64,000 nt of DNA from Acinetobacter shaoyimingii (GTDB lineage: Bacteria > Pseudomonadota > Gammaproteobacteria > Pseudomonadales > Moraxellaceae). A program made the position numbers and the translations under genes. The stretch covers positions 248,001-312,000 of the forward strand of contig NZ_CP049801.1 in assembly GCF_011578045.1 (NCBI RefSeq), written 5' to 3'. This document shows positions 34,578-44,435 of the stretch, piece after piece; positions within the stretch are counted from its first letter, which is position 1, and every line of letters starts with the position of its first letter. The notes beneath the pieces are model-generated. The model worked only from the letters and a program-made list of their open reading frames with translations, was not told the DNA's origin and did not search any database.

Positions 34578-35273
34578 TTAATGCGGATCGCGTTCGCCTG
34601 CAAATCCTTTATAAATAAGTGCCCCAATAACACCACCAATAATTGGTGCAACCCAGAATACCCAAAGTTGGCTTAATGCTTGAGTTTCAGCAAAGAACGC
34701 CACCCCAGTACTACGAGCAGGGTTAACTGAAGTATTGGTCACAGGAATACTGATTAAATGAATAAGTGTTAATGCAAGACCAATTGCAATCGGAGCAAAA
34801 CCAGCAGGCGCACGACGATCAGTCGCACCCATAATAATGATTAAGAAGAATGCGGTTAATACAATTTCAATCAGAATCACCGAGCTTAAGGCATATTTCC
34901 CTGGTGATAAATCACCATATCCATTGGTTGCAAAACCACCCGTTCCTGGGAAACCTGCTTGTCCTTGAACAATTAAATAAAGTACGAAAGCTGCAGCAAC
35001 TGCACCGACAACTTGAGCAACAATATAAGGAATGAGGTCTTTGGCATCAAAACGTCCACCGACCCATAAACCGACACTCACGGCAGGGTTAAAGTGACCA
35101 CCTGAAATATGACCTAATGCATAAGCAGCTGTTAAAACGGTAAGACCGAATGCCAATGCGACACCAGCAAAGCCGATACCGAGTTCTGGAAATGCTGCAG
35201 CCAACACTGCGCTACCACATCCACCAAAAACGAGCCAAAACGTTCCTAAAAATTCTGCTAAATATTTATTCAT
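34578..35273 (-). CDS. aqpZ: Aquaporin Z
   Basis: A 231-residue MIP channel with six membrane helices and both NPA boxes: [11 protein letters not shown] and SVNPARSTG, the latter with the selectivity-filter Arg. The narrow-pore residues and length fit AqpZ (E. coli 231 residues) rather than a glycerol facilitator. The start at ATG 35273 has AGGAAA upstream; an extended reading to 35330 lacks one. It lets water cross the inner membrane during osmotic shifts. Confidence 0.94.
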   Translation of the reverse strand: MNKYLAEFLGTFWLVFGGCGSAVLAAAFPELGIGFAGVALAFGLTVLTAAYALGHISGGHFNPAVSVGLWVGGRFDAKDLIPYIVAQVVGAVAAAFVLYLIVQGQAGFPGTGGFATNGYGDLSPGKYALSSVILIEIVLTAFFLIIIMGATDRRAPAGFAPIAIGLALTLIHLISIPVTNTSVNPARSTGVAFFAETQALSQLWVFWVAPIIGGVIGALIYKGFAGERDPH

Positions 35274-35383
35274 TGATTTTTTCCTGTTTTGTTTTTCTAA
35301 ATAGACGACGAGAAAACCCAAGATCGTCACGGTCAGATATTAATTCATTTTTCCTATTTGTGTTTAAAAAATGATGATTGACC

Positions 35384-36385
35384 TTAGTGTTTTTGTTTCA
35401 TTGAACGCCATTGTTGTGGCGTTACCCCCATCCACTGTTTAAATGCGCGTTGAAAAGCGCTTTGTTCTGAATAACTTAACAGCAAAGAAATTTCTTGTAA
35501 ACTAAGATATGGATCTTGTAAATATTCGAGTGCAAGAACCTTTCTGACATTTTGCAGTGTCTGTTGGTAGGTGGTGTTTTGCTGACTTAAGTAACGTTGT
35601 AGTTGACGTACAGATAAGTTTAATTGTGATGCAATATATTCAATTTGAAAGTTATTTTTTTGCAGTCCCTTAGAGATACTCTTTCGTAGACGCTCACTCA
35701 TTTCAAATTGTGAAGGCAATTCATCCAACAAGGTCTGTGCCTGTTGGGTTAACAGATGTTGTAAAATATGATCTGATTGTTTGGTTGCCATATCTAAGGT
35801 CTTTATGGGCAATATAATTTGCATACGAGGTTGCGAGCACTTGACCTTACAATCAAAAAAACTTTCATAAATTTTAATATTTTGTGGGTTGTGTCTTAGG
35901 TGTACTTCATTGATTGGTATCTCATCAATGGCTAGATGCGTCCGTAAAAAATGAATAAACGTTGCTAATGAAACCTCATCAGACACTGAATTTCCAGAAA
36001 ATGGCGAGATGTTTGGCCATGTGATACACAGATGAGATGCTGTCGTATTAAATTGAATGGGTTTTCCATCGTATATAAGTCTATGAAAAGATTTGTATTT
36101 AATAAAAAATTCAGTCAGGTTTTCACAAGTTAGACTGATGTATCCAATTACGCCTAAATGTTTAGGTTGTACCCATTTTGCGATATCTAGACCTAATCCA
36201 TCAATGGGGTATTGTTTGTGTATCTCTTTGAGTAATTGATACCAAATCTTTAAATCAAATCTTTCAAGATTTTGAATTTCAATTAATTTTTCTGATACAG
36301 ACAAGCCTTTTTTCTGACAATATGTATAGAGCAGATGTCCAAATCCGCCATAAATTGAGCCTGTATAACTCTTTAGTTCTTCCAT
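35384..36385 (-). CDS. AraC-family transcriptional regulator (OruR/ArgR-like layout)
   Basis: A 333-residue regulator. The N-terminal 210 residues form an arabinose-binding-type domain. The C-terminal 100 residues carry two helix-turn-helix units: IEYIASQLNLSVRQLQRYLS and LSLQEISLLLSYSEQSAFQR, closing with AFKQWMGVTPQQWR. No target gene is adjacent: aquaporin lies downstream on the same strand, 110 bases away. The inducer is unknown. Confidence 0.88.
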   Translation of the reverse strand: MEELKSYTGSIYGGFGHLLYTYCQKKGLSVSEKLIEIQNLERFDLKIWYQLLKEIHKQYPIDGLGLDIAKWVQPKHLGVIGYISLTCENLTEFFIKYKSFHRLIYDGKPIQFNTTASHLCITWPNISPFSGNSVSDEVSLATFIHFLRTHLAIDEIPINEVHLRHNPQNIKIYESFFDCKVKCSQPRMQIILPIKTLDMATKQSDHILQHLLTQQAQTLLDELPSQFEMSERLRKSISKGLQKNNFQIEYIASQLNLSVRQLQRYLSQQNTTYQQTLQNVRKVLALEYLQDPYLSLQEISLLLSYSEQSAFQRAFKQWMGVTPQQWRSMKQKH

Positions 36386-36611
36386 GATGTTTACTTGTTA
36401 TATTTAGGTTTAAAGATGTAAATAATTAATTTACTTTTACCATAATGTTAAAGTCGCTATCAATAAGATTGTTAAGTTTTTCTAAATTATTTACACATCA
36501 AATTAACGGTTTATTACGAGTCATTGGCATGAAAATAATTTTTTTGTCGTAAATAGTCAATAAAATGCTGACGAATTGTCAATATTTTTTAAATCCGTGG
36601 CGCTATAGTCA

Positions 36612-36736
36612 TTGTACGGTAATCAAATGTTTGATCTTCCAGGTTTGTTTTATCTTTTGTTGGTTATCGTATTTTCACCAAATACCACGCGCTGTAGGTT
36701 TTCTTGGTTTGCGGAGTCTTAGGACTCCGTTTTTTT
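36612..36736 (+). ncRNA. Candidate small RNA ending at an orphan terminator
   Basis: A strong rightward terminator at 36712-36736 has no gene before it on the plus strand; the upstream gene is leftward. A TATAGT -10-like hexamer stands at about 36604-36609, though the -35 region is weak. A transcript of about 125 bases would result. The sequence has no persuasive reading frame. The start is a guess. Confidence 0.35.
36712..36736 (+). terminator. Orphan rightward terminator
   Basis: CGGAGTC-TTAG-GACTCCG followed by seven T. It cannot belong to hisF, which has its own leftward terminator at 36765-36791. Confidence 0.85.
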
Positions 36737-36764
36737 ATTCATTTTTTATTCATAATGCTTAACG

Positions 36765-36791
36765 ATAAAAAAAGAGGCAAAATGCCTCTTT
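36765..36791 (-). terminator. Terminator of hisF
   Basis: AAAGAGGCA with TGCCTCTTT and a three-base loop; the plus-strand A run before it gives a U tract on the leftward transcript. It ends 18 bases from the hisF stop codon. Confidence 0.85.
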
Positions 36792-36809
36792 CTTTCTATG
36801 CGCTGAATG

Positions 36810-37568
36810 TTATAGGCGCATTTCAATACCTTGGTCTGCAAGATATTGTTTTGCTTCAGGAATTGTATGCTGTCCAAAATGGAAAATTGATGCAGCGAGC
36901 ACAGCATCAGCACCACCATGTAAAATACCATCTGCTAAATGTTGTAAACAGCCTACGCCACCAGAGGCAATGGTTGGAATAGTTACACGATCATTAATTT
37001 GACGCATTAATGCCAAGTCATAACCCGCTTTGGTACCGTCGGCATCCATTGAAGTTACGAGTAATTCACCTGCACCATACTCAGCCATTTTGACAGACCA
37101 TTCAATCGCATCAATCCCAGTCGGTTTACGACCACCGTGAGTAAAGATTTCCCATTTATTGTCACCTGTTTTTTTCGCATCAATCGCGACCACAATGCAT
37201 TGTGCACCGAAACGTTGAGATGCTTCTTGAACAAATTCTGGGTTAAATACCGCAGCAGAGTTGATGCTGACTTTATCTGCACCAGCATTGAGTAATAAAC
37301 GAATATCCTCAACTTTACGAACACCGCCACCGACAGTTAGTGGAACAAACACACTTTCAGCCATGCGTTCTACGGTTCGATAAGTGGTGTCACGTCCATT
37401 TGAGGTCGCTGTGATGTCAAGGAAAGTAATTTCGTCTGCACCTTGTTCGTTATAACGACGTGCAACTTCAACGGGATCACCTGCATCACGAATATCGAGG
37501 AACTGAACACCTTTCACCACTCGACCATTATCTACGTCTAGGCAAGGAATAATACGTTTAGCGAGCAT
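36810..37568 (-). CDS. hisF: Imidazole glycerol phosphate synthase cyclase subunit HisF
   Basis: A 252-residue TIM barrel. It closes the imidazole ring of IGP using ammonia delivered by HisH and releases AICAR, in histidine synthesis. Catalytic Asp near residue 11 ([15 protein letters not shown]) and Asp near 130 (VVAIDAKK) are present, and phosphate-binding loops are visible ([18 protein letters not shown]). The start is ATG 37568; a short extension from 37580 is possible. The HisH partner is encoded 7 kb away at 44488-45105, so the operon is scattered. Confidence 0.97.
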   Translation of the reverse strand: MLAKRIIPCLDVDNGRVVKGVQFLDIRDAGDPVEVARRYNEQGADEITFLDITATSNGRDTTYRTVERMAESVFVPLTVGGGVRKVEDIRLLLNAGADKVSINSAAVFNPEFVQEASQRFGAQCIVVAIDAKKTGDNKWEIFTHGGRKPTGIDAIEWSVKMAEYGAGELLVTSMDADGTKAGYDLALMRQINDRVTIPTIASGGVGCLQHLADGILHGGADAVLAASIFHFGQHTIPEAKQYLADQGIEMRL

Positions 37569-37681
37569 AATTTTTTCCAAAAATAACAGCCGATTATGAA
37601 ACTAAGTGACTCAGGTGCTACACCTACATAGTCGAAGCGGGTATTCTATCAAAATTATGTAAGTTTTTTTGCAGGTTTTAT

Positions 37682-38632
37682 ATGTCGGTTTATACCACTT
37701 TGACTTTAAAGGAAGTTCAGGATTTTGCAGCACCTTATGGATTAGAGGTGATTGACCTGATTCCCATTCAAGGAGGTATTCAAAATACAAACTATTTTTT
37801 AGTGGCTCAAGATGGTTCACAGTTTGTACTTACTATATTTGAAGAAATGGATGAGCAAGGTGCAGGGGAATTGGTGCCTGTTCTTGAACATTTGGGGCAA
37901 CAAGGTTTAGCTGTTCCTGTTCCATTGAATCATGCAGGTAAAGCCATTCATACGCTAAAGGATAAACCTGCACAAATTGCACCGCGTCTCATGGGGCAAC
38001 ATCCCATGCCATCCAACATTGAACAAGTGAAAGCCATCGCAGTGGCACAAGCCAAAATTCATGTGGCTTTAAAGGATTTTCCACTTGAGCGTGCGGAATA
38101 TCGTAATCATGATTATTGGTTAAATGTAGCAAAAGGGATTAAACCGACTTTAAATCCTGCCGATACCGTTCTGTTAAATAGTTTGTTGGGCTTATACGAT
38201 GCATTAACAGTGATGTATCCAAACCGACCTAAAGGTTTTATTCATTCCGATTTGTTCCGTGATAATACGTTGTTTGATGGTGATCAGCTTAACGGTATTT
38301 TGGACTTTTATGAGCTGAATAAAGATGAATTGTTGTTTGATATTGCTATTACCATCAATGATTTCTGTACAGAATATCCTGATGTGCATTTGAATGAGGC
38401 CAAAGCAACGGCATTTTTAGAATCCTATGAAACAGTTCGTCCGCTGACTTCTGACGAAAAAGCCTGTTTAGAATTATATTTAGCCATGGCAGCAGGGCGT
38501 TTCTGGATGATGCGTTTACAAGTGGCGCAAAAAAATGCTGAGCAGGGGCGTACAGGAGATGACATTTTGCAAAAAAATCCTTTAGAAATGCGCAACATGT
38601 TGGTTGAACGGTTAAAATTCGTGACTGCTTAA
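37682..38632 (+). CDS. thrB: Homoserine kinase, ThrB type II (APH-fold)
   Basis: A 316-residue protein of the aminoglycoside-phosphotransferase/choline-kinase fold, the second class of homoserine kinases. It shows VYTTLTLKEVQDFAAPYGL at the start, the catalytic loop FIHSDLFRDNTLFD and the metal-binding Asp in GILDFYE. It phosphorylates homoserine with ATP on the way to threonine. No thr neighbours are present. It is followed 30 bases later by a cold-shock/DUF1294 protein gene on the same strand. Confidence 0.92.
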   Translation: MSVYTTLTLKEVQDFAAPYGLEVIDLIPIQGGIQNTNYFLVAQDGSQFVLTIFEEMDEQGAGELVPVLEHLGQQGLAVPVPLNHAGKAIHTLKDKPAQIAPRLMGQHPMPSNIEQVKAIAVAQAKIHVALKDFPLERAEYRNHDYWLNVAKGIKPTLNPADTVLLNSLLGLYDALTVMYPNRPKGFIHSDLFRDNTLFDGDQLNGILDFYELNKDELLFDIAITINDFCTEYPDVHLNEAKATAFLESYETVRPLTSDEKACLELYLAMAAGRFWMMRLQVAQKNAEQGRTGDDILQKNPLEMRNMLVERLKFVTA

Positions 38633-38662
38633 ATCTTTAAATTTGATAAAAAAGGACTGAAA

Positions 38663-39295
38663 ATGCGTGATCAGGGGCGATTGGTTGATTGGAATGATGA
38701 AAAAGGTTTTGGATTTATACAGCCCAATGATTCCAGTAAAGATCGCGTGTTTTTACATATTAAAAGTTTTGCACGTCCAGGACCACGCCCCATCATCGGT
38801 TGTGCTTTAGAATATGTGGTGCAACTCGATGCGCAGGGGCGTTATCGTGCGGTTCAGGTGACCTATTTAAAAGCTTCGCAAGCTAAAGCGAAGCCTTATA
38901 AAACTAAGAAAACATCGAATACTCAGCAGAACACGCAAAAATTGCAACCGATTCAAATTGCAGCTGTTATCTATATTTTATTTTTGGCTGTTTTCGTGAT
39001 CTCAGGTTTGCTCAGCGGATTGGTGGTCTTATTGATCAGCATCATCAATCTCATGACCTATTGGTTCTATGCTCAAGATAAGGAGGCTGCACAAAATGAT
39101 CAAAGACGCATTCCTGAAAACACATTGCATCTTTTGTCATTCTTGGGTGGTTGGCCAGCAGCAAATTTAGCGCAGCAGAAATTACGACACAAAACACAAA
39201 AACAACCGTTCAGAAAAATTTATTTCTGTACCATTGTGTGCAACATCATCCTGATTTTATGGCTGATTTCACCGCTTAATATTTTGAAAGTATGA
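38663..39295 (+). CDS. Cold-shock domain fused to DUF1294 membrane protein
   Basis: A 210-residue two-domain protein. Residues 1-70 form a cold-shock OB fold with the RNP motif EKGFGFIQPND and VFLHIKSF. A polar basic linker follows. Residues 95-205 are DUF1294, with three or four hydrophobic segments and the LLSFLGGWPAANLAQQKLRH signature. This fusion is common in gammaproteobacteria. It probably tethers nucleic-acid binding to the inner membrane; the function is not known. AAGGA precedes the ATG. Confidence 0.88.
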   Translation: MRDQGRLVDWNDEKGFGFIQPNDSSKDRVFLHIKSFARPGPRPIIGCALEYVVQLDAQGRYRAVQVTYLKASQAKAKPYKTKKTSNTQQNTQKLQPIQIAAVIYILFLAVFVISGLLSGLVVLLISIINLMTYWFYAQDKEAAQNDQRRIPENTLHLLSFLGGWPAANLAQQKLRHKTQKQPFRKIYFCTIVCNIILILWLISPLNILKV

Positions 39296-39332
39296 CTTTA
39301 AGACAATAAATTTAAAATGAAATGAGACACAT

Positions 39333-39725
39333 ATGAACTATTCAATTGACCGTGATCCAAATCGAACATTAACACTCATATTATATGTGCTTTATATCGT
39401 TGCTATTTTTTCAGCAGGTATCTTGGCGATCGTAGCGCTATTTATCAACTATCTTAAACGTAATGAGGTACGTGGTTCTATTTTTGAAAGTCACTTCACT
39501 TGGCAGATTCGTAGCTTTTGGTGGTATTTGATTTGGAACATCATTGCTTTTGTTCCGTTCTTATTTTTATTTTTCACTGGCGATAACGTCAATGCTTTTG
39601 CAGGTGTTGCTTTTGCTGCAACTTTATTCTGTGTAGCGGTGGTGGGTTTATCGTGGGTTTGGATTGTTTACCGTGCCATTAAGGGCATTATTAAGCTGAA
39701 TGATAACCAGCCGATGTATCACTAA
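39333..39725 (+). CDS. DUF4870-type membrane protein
   Basis: A 130-residue protein with three membrane helices and a short polar N-terminus. It has the pattern of the DUF4870/TMEM family: NYLKRNEVRGSIFESHFTWQ between helices 1 and 2, and WVWIVYRAIKGIIKL after helix 3. Function unknown. Possibly co-transcribed with the preceding CSD/DUF1294 gene, 38 bases away. Confidence 0.82.
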   Translation: MNYSIDRDPNRTLTLILYVLYIVAIFSAGILAIVALFINYLKRNEVRGSIFESHFTWQIRSFWWYLIWNIIAFVPFLFLFFTGDNVNAFAGVAFAATLFCVAVVGLSWVWIVYRAIKGIIKLNDNQPMYH

Positions 39726-39755
39726 ACGTGGTTTTTAGGTCTGATTTTGGGATGC

Positions 39756-40076
39756 ATGATGATCATTGAACATGTGTACTTGAACATAAAACCTGAACAA
39801 AGTGCTGCATTTGAAACTGCATTTAAACACGCCAAAGAGGTGATATACCCGATGGAAGGTTTAAATGCAGTTCAACTGATTAAAAAAGTAGATGATCCGC
39901 ATCGTTATATTTTGATGATTTTCTGGGATTCGATCGAAGATCATCAAATTGGCTTTAGGCAATCTAAAGCTTATCCAGTCTGGAAATCACTCCTGCATCA
40001 TTTTTATGATCCGATGCCTGAAGTGGAATATTTTGAACCATGTATGCTGTTGGCGAAAAAACCACGTCCAGATTGA
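39756..40076 (+). CDS. Antibiotic-biosynthesis-monooxygenase (ABM) fold protein
   Basis: About 106 residues with the small alpha/beta barrel fold of ABM proteins: IIEHVYLNIKPEQSAAFETA, then YILMIFWDSIEDHQIGFRQS and a final strand VEYFEPCMLLA. Members are heme-degrading or quinol monooxygenases, but the residues needed for these activities are not clear here. The start may be ATG 39756 or 39759; a TTG at 39747 is less likely. It converges on the EamA transporter with one base between stop codons. Confidence 0.75.
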   Translation: MMIIEHVYLNIKPEQSAAFETAFKHAKEVIYPMEGLNAVQLIKKVDDPHRYILMIFWDSIEDHQIGFRQSKAYPVWKSLLHHFYDPMPEVEYFEPCMLLAKKPRPD

Positions 40077-40077
40077 G

Positions 40078-40965
40078 TCATTTTTTCTTTAAAAACTTCG
40101 GCCGCCATTCACTCGTCATCACACCCAATACAACCAAGCAGCCACCTAAAATAGCCAATAAAGGCAAACGTTCACCCGCAATTCGACCAAATAAAGCCGC
40201 CCACACAGGTTCTCCAGAATAAATAATGGCAGCTTGGGCAGGGTCGACCACTCTTTGCGCCCAATTCATCACCAGTTGGATGACTGCGCTAGCGATGCCT
40301 AATCCTATTAGGACAAGTATTAAAGACCAGTGAAATTGTGGAAGCTGATTTTCACCAATGAATGGCGCAATGATGAAACAAAGTAAAGATGCAAAAATGA
40401 GTTGGAGCACTGTGACACGTCGAACATTCACCCGTCCAGCAAAGTAGCTAATCAGGATAATTTCCAAAGCAATGGTGATTGAACCGAGTATCGTAATGAT
40501 CTGCCCAAACTCTAAATGTATGGCTCCAAAACCATTACCTGTTAGAAAGACAAGACCGACAAATGCAAGTAATGCACCTAACCATGTCATGACATGTGGT
40601 TTTTTTCGAAAAAGTAAAAATAATAAAATGGGGACCAATGGGACATAAAGGGCGGTTAAAAAAGCGGATTCACTGCTGGTAATGGTTTTTAAACCTATAG
40701 TTTGTGTTCCATAGCCCAGTGCGATGACGGTGCCAATACAGAACCCTGCCCAAACTTCTTTTAAGTTAAATTTTTTCAGATATTTCCATGAAATTAAACT
40801 GACCGCTATAGCCGCTGCTGCAAATCGAAAAGCGACGAATAAAATAGGGCTTGAGAAATTTAGACCATATTGAACTGTTAAAAAACTACCACCCCAAATG
40901 ATGGTAATGAGGATAAGTGCGAATTGGGGTAATTTTGAGGTAGAACTATCTGGTGTTGTATTCAT
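40078..40965 (-). CDS. EamA/DMT-family transporter
   Basis: A 295-residue protein with ten predicted membrane helices in two EamA repeats: IIWGGSFLTVQYGLNFSSPI at the start of the first, and a second with SGEPVWAALFGRIAGERLP. Members of the drug/metabolite superfamily export amino acids, nucleotides or drugs, or carry sugars. The substrate is not inferable. It is leftward with hisA 80 bases downstream in the genome order but separated by its own promoter region from it. Confidence 0.88.
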   Translation of the reverse strand: MNTTPDSSTSKLPQFALILITIIWGGSFLTVQYGLNFSSPILFVAFRFAAAAIAVSLISWKYLKKFNLKEVWAGFCIGTVIALGYGTQTIGLKTITSSESAFLTALYVPLVPILLFLLFRKKPHVMTWLGALLAFVGLVFLTGNGFGAIHLEFGQIITILGSITIALEIILISYFAGRVNVRRVTVLQLIFASLLCFIIAPFIGENQLPQFHWSLILVLIGLGIASAVIQLVMNWAQRVVDPAQAAIIYSGEPVWAALFGRIAGERLPLLAILGGCLVVLGVMTSEWRPKFLKKK

Positions 40966-41000
40966 TTGGTGTGGAAGATCATCAATCTATTGAAGAAAAC

Positions 41001-41026
41001 AAAAAAAGAGGTCCGAAGACCTCTTT
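41001..41026 (-). terminator. Terminator of hisA
   Basis: AAAGAGGTC with GACCTCTTT around CGAA, with an A run on the plus strand giving a U tract on the leftward transcript. It is 20 bases past the hisA stop. Confidence 0.85.
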
Positions 41027-41046
41027 AGGCTTTTAAATCATTACGA

Positions 41047-41778
41047 TTAAAACGCTTGATCATCCCAAAGTGCTTGAGCTTCACGAAGGTTTAATGTGCC
41101 TTCATAGATGGCACGACCAGTAATTGCACCTAAAATACCTGGTTGACCTTTTAAGTTGCGCACGTCATCAAGGTTGGTCACACCACCTGAAGCAATCACA
41201 GGAAGACCTGAATAAGTCGCTAAATTCACGGTTTGTTCAATGTTTACACCTTGCATCATGCCATCACGTGCAATATCGGTATAAACGATGCTTGAAACAC
41301 CAGCATCTGCAAAACGTTTTGCCAAATCTGTTGCTTTGACATCAGTGACATTTGCCCAGCCATCTGTTGCAACCATGCCATTCATTGCATCAATACCCAC
41401 AATGATATGACCAGCAAATTTACGACAAGCTTCTTCAACAAACTCAGGCTCTTTGACTGCTTTAGTGCCAATAATGACAAAGGAAACACCAGCATCTAGA
41501 TAATGTTCGATGGTTTCCAATGAGCGAATACCACCGCCAATTTGAATTGGAAGTTCAGGTTGTGCTTTTGCAATGGCTTCAACCACAGGCTTATGAATTG
41601 GCGTACCTGCGAAAGCGCCATTGAGATCGACCAAATGTAAGCGACGCGCGCCTTCATTTACCCAATGCTGTGCTGTTGCGACTGGGTCGTCAGAAAATAC
41701 GGTATCGTCTTCCATACGGCCTTGTTTTAAACGAACACATTTGCCATCTTTCAGGTCAATTGCAGGGATGATCAGCAT
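41047..41778 (-). CDS. hisA: ProFAR isomerase HisA
   Basis: A 243-residue TIM barrel of the HisA/HisF pair. It isomerises ProFAR to PRFAR in histidine synthesis. The catalytic Asp8 is in [14 protein letters not shown] and the second Asp is in IVGIDAMNG; phosphate-binding loops are in [10 protein letters not shown] and [10 protein letters not shown]. Length is typical. The next histidine genes are hisH and hisB, 2.7 kb away, so it is its own unit here. Confidence 0.97.
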   Translation of the reverse strand: MLIIPAIDLKDGKCVRLKQGRMEDDTVFSDDPVATAQHWVNEGARRLHLVDLNGAFAGTPIHKPVVEAIAKAQPELPIQIGGGIRSLETIEHYLDAGVSFVIIGTKAVKEPEFVEEACRKFAGHIIVGIDAMNGMVATDGWANVTDVKATDLAKRFADAGVSSIVYTDIARDGMMQGVNIEQTVNLATYSGLPVIASGGVTNLDDVRNLKGQPGILGAITGRAIYEGTLNLREAQALWDDQAF

Positions 41779-41845
41779 GCTTTCGCTCCTTGCCTAATCT
41801 CATTGAATTTGTTGTATGCAATCTTAGCAAAATATTGGCAAATAA

Positions 41846-42520
41846 CTAAGCACCATATTGGGATTTTACAGGATTTGCTGAGATTCCCAGTTCCAAGGCA
41901 AGGGTTGAAATATTTTTGGGTATCAATCCTAAGCCCAGTAATTCTTGAAAGATTAATACAGGTGCATATGCATCAGCAGCTGCATAATGGATTTGTTCAG
42001 GACTCAATTTCTTCTTCGACCAATTTGACGTGCTTATTTTTTTGTTTTTATGAAAGTCGACTTTAAACAGTAAAGCCATCGCATTGCGGACGCCAATTTG
42101 ATGCTCAACGCCAAATGATTTAAATGCCTTGGCTAGATCAACAACGCCACTGAGTTCTAGTCCTTTTTTACGAAATAAATGGGCATCATTTTTAAGTCCA
42201 AAGCCTACTTTGAGTTGTTTTGGATTGGCTAAAATTGGCGCTAAAAATTGTAGTATTTCAGGGCTGACTTGAAATAAGTAGGCTTTATCAAGGGTCGCAA
42301 GTTGTATTAAGTGCGGACCTGTCGAAATTTCACCTTTAGTAAATGTGGGTTTCGATTCTGTGTCGAAGCCAAATAACACGGCATGTTTAAATTCGTCGGT
42401 CAAATTTTGACATTGTTCTATGCTTTTAATCAGGATAATGTTTTCAGGCGGTAAACTTTGAAATGTTGGATATCTCACATGATTTTCTATCGTGGGTTGT
42501 CTAGATTTTGAAGGATCCAC
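41846..42520 (-). CDS. DEDDy 3'-5' exonuclease, RNase D-like
   Basis: A 224-residue exonuclease domain with the acidic motifs GFDTESKP (ExoI), VGFGLKNDAHLF (ExoII) and HYAAADAYAPVLI (ExoIII with the Tyr). It lacks the HRDC domains of full RNase D, so it is a single-domain member like those that trim RNA or DNA ends. It lies 67 bases upstream of hisA on the same strand. The substrate is unknown. Confidence 0.85.
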   Translation of the reverse strand: MDPSKSRQPTIENHVRYPTFQSLPPENIILIKSIEQCQNLTDEFKHAVLFGFDTESKPTFTKGEISTGPHLIQLATLDKAYLFQVSPEILQFLAPILANPKQLKVGFGLKNDAHLFRKKGLELSGVVDLAKAFKSFGVEHQIGVRNAMALLFKVDFHKNKKISTSNWSKKKLSPEQIHYAAADAYAPVLIFQELLGLGLIPKNISTLALELGISANPVKSQYGA

Positions 42521-42617
42521 AAGTCAGCTTTCATACAAAAATAAGAGTTAATGTTATATCAATAAATGATGAGATGATGGTAGTTTTAATTCAATGCGCA
42601 AATTTTGGGAGAAATGA

Positions 42618-43010
42618 ATGAGTCAAGATGATGATTTACTCAGTGAAGGGGCAAAAAGGATCAAGCAAATTCTAAAGGATAAAAATATCAAACCAACAGA
42701 TATTGTAAATGCGCTTGGTGTATCCAAAGATACCGTTTCTAAATGGGTGCAAGGTTCTGCGACGCCTAATGCACAGAGTTTGGTCGACTTGGCACGTCTT
42801 TTAGGTGTCACTGAAAGATGGATAGCTGAAAGTAAAGATCCTAAAAAAACAGAGCCTGTGAAGTCTGAAAAAGAAGATGTTTCTCTGAAAGATGCTAGTC
42901 CAGATCAACTCATTGCTGAACTAAAGGCTCGTTACGCGGCATTGAATTTAAAAGCTGAAATCAAAGTGACTGTTGAGCCTATAGAGGGTGGGTTTGTGCT
43001 TAAAGAATAA
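42618..43010 (+). CDS. XRE-family transcriptional regulator
   Basis: A 130-residue protein with an N-terminal HTH (residues 10-65: IKQILKDKNIKPTDIVNALG, then SKDTVSKWVQGSATPN) and a charged linker leading to a C-terminal part rich in Glu and Lys. It resembles CI-like repressors without a peptidase domain. A membrane-protein gene follows 19 bases later on the same strand, so this regulator may control that pair. Confidence 0.85.
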   Translation: MSQDDDLLSEGAKRIKQILKDKNIKPTDIVNALGVSKDTVSKWVQGSATPNAQSLVDLARLLGVTERWIAESKDPKKTEPVKSEKEDVSLKDASPDQLIAELKARYAALNLKAEIKVTVEPIEGGFVLKE

Positions 43011-43029
43011 TTAATCATCAGGATTTAAA

Positions 43030-43608
43030 ATGCCAATTATCATACGTGCTGTAGAGTTTGTTATTTATTCATTGACCTATTTAGCTTACACGGCTGCATT
43101 TTTATGCTTTATTACCTCAAGTCTGGGGCAACTTATATATGCCTATGTCAAACGAGAATTTCCAGGCTTAAGCCCGCAAGAGAGTGAGAAGTTGGTATCT
43201 GATATAGAGCTGAGTCAAGTCAGTTTTGATAAGGTTAAAATCGTTCTAGATTTTTTGGAAAGCGCAGTGCCTAGTAATATCTGGATGATCTTTTTTTTAT
43301 TGTTTGCATTTTTAATATTTTTTTTCTTGACCATAATTTTTAAAAATAAAAAATTGGGGCGCTATGATCCCAGAGTTTTTATCATTATGGCATTTGGCTC
43401 GATTGCATCGGGTGTCAGCTCTCTGGTTTTATTGATTAATTCATTACTGATTGTGGCGTATCTCTACATAAAGTGGTGCACTGTAATTGATCTGCCGATA
43501 TTGGATTATATGCTGATATCGATGATTTTCGCATATACACTTCTGGCTTATGGTGTACTCAATATCGAAAAGCAATTGTCTTATGATTTTACGAAAAATT
43601 TAAAATAA
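43030..43608 (+). CDS. Integral membrane protein of unknown function
   Basis: A 192-residue protein with four to five hydrophobic segments (starting VEFVIYSLTYLAYTAAFLCF; later IWMIFFLLFAFLIFFFLTII). A soluble loop of about 40 residues after the first (EFPGLSPQESEKLVSDIELS) separates it from the rest. No family recognised. Its closeness to the XRE gene suggests one unit; the regulator might respond to membrane conditions, but that is a guess. Confidence 0.65.
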   Translation: MPIIIRAVEFVIYSLTYLAYTAAFLCFITSSLGQLIYAYVKREFPGLSPQESEKLVSDIELSQVSFDKVKIVLDFLESAVPSNIWMIFFLLFAFLIFFFLTIIFKNKKLGRYDPRVFIIMAFGSIASGVSSLVLLINSLLIVAYLYIKWCTVIDLPILDYMLISMIFAYTLLAYGVLNIEKQLSYDFTKNLK

Positions 43609-43724
43609 AGTGGGATTGTCGACATTTCACGGATGGTTGCGACAACAAACGATACAAGGCATGTCTTGCGCATTTGAGTGATTCTAAAAAAGCGAAACCT
43701 CATATGTTACTCATCATAAATGAA

Positions 43725-43753
43725 TAAAAAAGCCCATCATTAAGATGAGCTTT
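43725..43753 (-). terminator. Terminator of the DUF805 gene
   Basis: AAAGC-CATC pairs with GATG-GCTTT with one mismatch; the plus-strand A run gives U on the leftward transcript. Confidence 0.65.
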
Positions 43754-43783
43754 AGAAGCACATATTCAAACGATGCAATTAGG

Positions 43784-44311
43784 TTATTCTTTAATCGTTG
43801 TCGATTGAGAGTTTAGAATATAACTTTGATAAGACGGGATAAGCATGGCAGCAATAACACCGAACACAACAAGAAGAATATAAATCCACCCCAAGACTTT
43901 TTCCCAACCACGTGTTACACGGCGAGGTCCAAATTGATTTGCAGCGGCATCACCTTTAGCAAATAAAAGATAGAGTGCAAAAAATAAATTGACCAAGGGT
44001 ACGAGAATAAGTAAAGACAACCAACCTGAGTGGTTGCGGTCGTGTAAGCGGCGTATGATGAATACAAAATTGAAATAAATAATTAATAAGTAGACTGCAA
44101 CAAAAATGATCACCGCAGGAATAGGATAGCTAGAAACATCTTCGAGTCTGAAATTGTCAGCTTGAAAACTGTCACTAAAGAAGCTCATGAGTGAGCCTAA
44201 AATGATGGCACCAATAATGCTACTTAAAAACATCCATGCCAAATAAGACAGGCGACCAAAGCGTCCTGAAGGACTGAATGCATTGTCTTGGGATAAATTA
44301 GATTGATTCAT
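43784..44311 (-). CDS. DUF805 membrane protein
   Basis: A 175-residue DUF805 protein with four membrane helices. It shows the family start (SPSGRFGRLSYLAWMFLSS) and the central IRRLHDRNHSGWLSLLILVP motif, followed by LFAKGDAAANQFGP. The function is unknown; many bacteria have several copies. It stands alone with its own terminator. Confidence 0.9.
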   Translation of the reverse strand: MNQSNLSQDNAFSPSGRFGRLSYLAWMFLSSIIGAIILGSLMSFFSDSFQADNFRLEDVSSYPIPAVIIFVAVYLLIIYFNFVFIIRRLHDRNHSGWLSLLILVPLVNLFFALYLLFAKGDAAANQFGPRRVTRGWEKVLGWIYILLVVFGVIAAMLIPSYQSYILNSQSTTIKE

Positions 44312-44435
44312 TGTTATATAGACCTCATTAAGGGCTGAGTTTATGGTTTTGAATTATTTATTTGGGCGATACTATCAATTTAATGAAATTTAATATAGCG
44401 CTATAGCGTTGTTATTCGTTCCCATTTGTCGCAAT

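Noticed and set aside
36565..36762. A 65-codon rightward frame over the orphan terminator
   Set aside because: It reads through the terminator hairpin, is rich in Cys/Phe/His and has no ribosome site.
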